DNA of 30,731 bases from JAKOQB01 sp036824465. GTDB taxonomy: Bacteria; Pseudomonadota; Gammaproteobacteria; Burkholderiales; Burkholderiaceae_F. A program made the translations under genes and the position numbers. The DNA is taken from contig DAITAC010000050.1 in the NCBI GenBank assembly GCA_036824465.1, positions 1-30,731 of the forward strand. Direction: 5' to 3'. Of the stretch, positions 29,326 through 30,731 are shown in pieces (the first letter of the stretch is position 1; each line of letters opens with the position of its first letter). The notes under the pieces were generated by a model that saw only the letters and a list, made by a program, of their open reading frames with translations, searched no databases and was not told the DNA's origin.

Positions 29326-30327
29326 TCAGTCCACCTTCGCCCCCGAGAACTTCACGACTTTCTCGTACCGGGCGAGCTCGGTCCGGACAAAGGTCGCGAA
29401 CTCCGCGGGAGTCATGGGCGCCGGATCGGCGCCCATGCGCGCGAGCCGTTCGCGCATCTCGCTGGTTGCGAGCGCCTTGCGGAATTCGTCATTCAAACGG
29501 TTGACGATCGCGCCTGGCGTGCCGGCCGGCGCGAAGACGCCGAACCACGTGCTGACATCGAAACCTGCGAACGTTCTTCCGCCGGCCTCGGACACGGTCG
29601 GCACATCGGTGAAGCTCGCGGCACGCGCCTTTGTCGTGACCGCAAACGCCTTGAGCTTGCCGGCGCGGATCTGCGGTGCCGCCGAAGCGAGGTTATCGAA
29701 CATCAGATCCGTCTGGCCGGCGAGCAGGCCGAGTTGTGCGGGTGCCGCACCTGCATAAGGAATGTGAACGATGAAGACTCCGCCCATCGACTTGAGCAAT
29801 TCACCGGCCATATGGCCGCCGCTGCCGTTTCCGCCCGACGCGTAGTTGAGCTTTCCGGGGTTGGCGCGCGCGTAAGCGATCAGATCGGCAAACGAGTTGA
29901 TGCGGTGCTTTGCTGCCGTTTCCTGTGTCATCACCAGGACGTTCGGCACGTGTGCGATCAACGTGACCGGTGAGAAATCCTTTATCGGGTCGTAGGGCAG
30001 TTTCGAGAACAGCCACGGATTGATCGCATGCGTCGCGACCGCGCCGATGACCAGCGTGTAGCCGTCGGGCGGCTGCTTCGCCACGAAATCGACGCCGACG
30101 TTGCCGCCGGCGCCGGGACGATTCTCAACCACGACCACGCCGAGTGAATCGCGCACGCGCTCTGCGAGCGCGCGGGCTGTGGTATCGAGCGGACCGCCCG
30201 GCGGGTAGGGCACGATCAGACGGATTGGCTTGTTCGGGTACGCGGCCGACTCGCCGAGGGCGGCAAACGGCGCCCCAATGAAGCAGACCGTCGCGCAGAA
30301 CGCGCGCAAAGCGTTTCGACGTCGCAA
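29326..30327 (-). CDS. tctC: Bug-family periplasmic solute-binding protein TctC
   Basis: This is a 333-residue exported binding protein. The signal peptide occupies about residues 1-26 (MRRRNALRAFCATVCFIG with the start codon read as Met, then an Ala-rich cleavage site ALGESAA). The mature fold begins YPNKPIRLIVPYPPGGPLDT, followed by VVVVENRPGAGGNVGVDFVA, PPDGYTLVIG and AFDVSTWFG-like segments, all Bug-family hallmarks. It captures a small carboxylate for TctAB. The start is a TTG at 30327 with GGAGAA upstream. The reading frame stays open to 30615, but that part has no signal-peptide character. Confidence 0.9.
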   Translation of the reverse strand: MRRRNALRAFCATVCFIGAPFAALGESAAYPNKPIRLIVPYPPGGPLDTTARALAERVRDSLGVVVVENRPGAGGNVGVDFVAKQPPDGYTLVIGAVATHAINPWLFSKLPYDPIKDFSPVTLIAHVPNVLVMTQETAAKHRINSFADLIAYARANPGKLNYASGGNGSGGHMAGELLKSMGGVFIVHIPYAGAAPAQLGLLAGQTDLMFDNLASAAPQIRAGKLKAFAVTTKARAASFTDVPTVSEAGGRTFAGFDVSTWFGVFAPAGTPGAIVNRLNDEFRKALATSEMRERLARMGADPAPMTPAEFATFVRTELARYEKVVKFSGAKVD

Positions 30328-30363
30328 GGCAGCTTCTCCGATGTTGACTTCTGTGAGTGCCGC

Positions 30364-30392
30364 ATTAGACCGAAATCCATGGCACGCGTCAG
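30364..30392 (-). promoter_or_regulatory. Probable sigma-70 promoter of the tct genes
   Basis: On the minus strand CTGACG (30392-30387) and TCTAAT (30369-30364) are spaced 17 bases apart, matching four and five of six consensus bases. Transcription would begin near 30357, about 30 bases before the tctC TTG start codon. Confidence 0.5.
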
Positions 30393-30504
30393 CAGGTTGA
30401 GCTTGCCGCGCCCGTCTCGAGCGGCCGCAGCAAACCCGCGCCTGCCAGGATCGTCTTGTGCACGCGATGGCATCATGCGAGGCTTGCCGTCTCCAATCGC
30501 GATC

Positions 30505-30731
30505 ATGTCTTTGAGCGCACCGATCGTCATTGACACACCGCGCCTGCGAATCGAGTCGGCCGCAGTGCGCCATGCATCGCTGCACCCAGCGTTCTTCGCC
30601 CGCAATCGGGAGCACTTTGCACCCTGGGAGCCGCCCCGCCCCGCGGGCCTGGAGACTTTGGCGTACTGGGAAGGACAGCTGGAACGGGCGCAGGCGGAAT
30701 TTGCAGAGGGTCGCGAAGCACGCTTCGTCGT
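30505..30731 (+). CDS. RimJ/RimL-like GNAT N-acetyltransferase, 5' end only
   Basis: The first 75 residues are visible and the gene runs off the window end. The N-terminus reads MSLSAPIVIDTPRLRIESA, the usual beta strand of RimJ-like enzymes (TPRLxL). Then comes HPAFFARNREHFAPWEPPRP, the family-typical N-R-x-H-x-x-x-W-x-P segment, and TLAYWEGQLERAQAEF before the strand ARFVV. Such enzymes acetylate the N-terminus of ribosomal proteins or small molecules. The acetyl-CoA site lies outside the window. The ATG at 30505 has no strong ribosome binding site. It is divergent from tctC. Confidence 0.8.
   Translation, partial: MSLSAPIVIDTPRLRIESAAVRHASLHPAFFARNREHFAPWEPPRPAGLETLAYWEGQLERAQAEFAEGREARFV

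Noticed and set aside
30328..30615. N-terminal extension of the tctC frame
   Set aside because: The extension lacks signal-peptide character, overlaps a good promoter match and lies upstream of the ribosome binding site for the TTG start.
1..30731. tRNA or rRNA genes, CRISPR arrays, transposons, prophage
   Set aside because: No cloverleaf sequences, spaced direct repeats, transposase or integrase motifs were recognised on either strand. This is a reading by eye, so a short RNA gene could be missed.

Overview
The window is GC-rich (roughly two thirds G+C by eye), densely coding DNA. It looks like a betaproteobacterium, most likely of the order Burkholderiales. This rests on a tctC/tctB/tctA set with a Bug-type binding protein, a 3-hydroxybutyrate dehydrogenase/acetoacetate decarboxylase-family pair typical of polyhydroxybutyrate metabolism, small DUF4148-like exported proteins, and TACAAT-type -10 boxes. 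No tRNA, rRNA, CRISPR array, insertion sequence or phage gene was found. This is ordinary chromosome with one accessory-looking cluster.

Layout. 1-1343 (-) is the start of glnS, cut by the window edge and carrying an unusual insertion of about 95 residues. 1590-3111 holds a small membrane protein, a secreted repeat-motif protein and a YHS-domain protein. 3368-5583 (+) is a three-gene set: 3-hydroxybutyrate dehydrogenase, an acetoacetate decarboxylase-family protein that contains no lysine, and a phasin-like protein. 5632-6233 (-) is a frameshifted acetyltransferase. 6350-9665 (+) carries a conserved hypothetical gene, a cardiolipin synthase and a pirin. 9784-10050 (-) is a small exported protein with an exact 9-residue repeat.

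10295-18701 (-) is the most interesting block. It has eight tightly spaced genes around an ArsS-type radical SAM protein: a divergent calcineurin-like phosphoesterase, a TVP38-mercuric-reductase-like fusion, a DUF547 protein, two glycosyltransferases of the radical SAM/selenodomain-associated families, an FAD oxidoreductase of the family elsewhere fused to SelD, and a DUF1499 protein. Directly upstream on the same strand (18829-20505) lie a 3-hydroxyisobutyrate-dehydrogenase-like gene, an ECF-type sigma factor and a tiny zinc-finger anti-sigma factor overlapping by GTGA. The cluster probably makes and handles a modified, glycosylated small molecule. An arsenosugar is the family-based guess, but no arsM is in view.

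20602-24027 holds a DUF1223 protein (+), an XRE regulator (-), a DUF2157-like membrane protein (+) and an 83-residue orphan gene behind a possible flagellar sigma-28 promoter. 24230-26493 (-) pairs a gamma-glutamyltransferase with an antibiotic-biosynthesis-monooxygenase-fold protein through an ATGA overlap. 26833-27009 is a 58-residue exported or membrane peptide, followed by a 19-bp bidirectional terminator. 27125-30327 (-) is tctC-tctB-tctA, a solute uptake system. 30505-30731 (+) is the start of a RimJ-like acetyltransferase cut by the window end.
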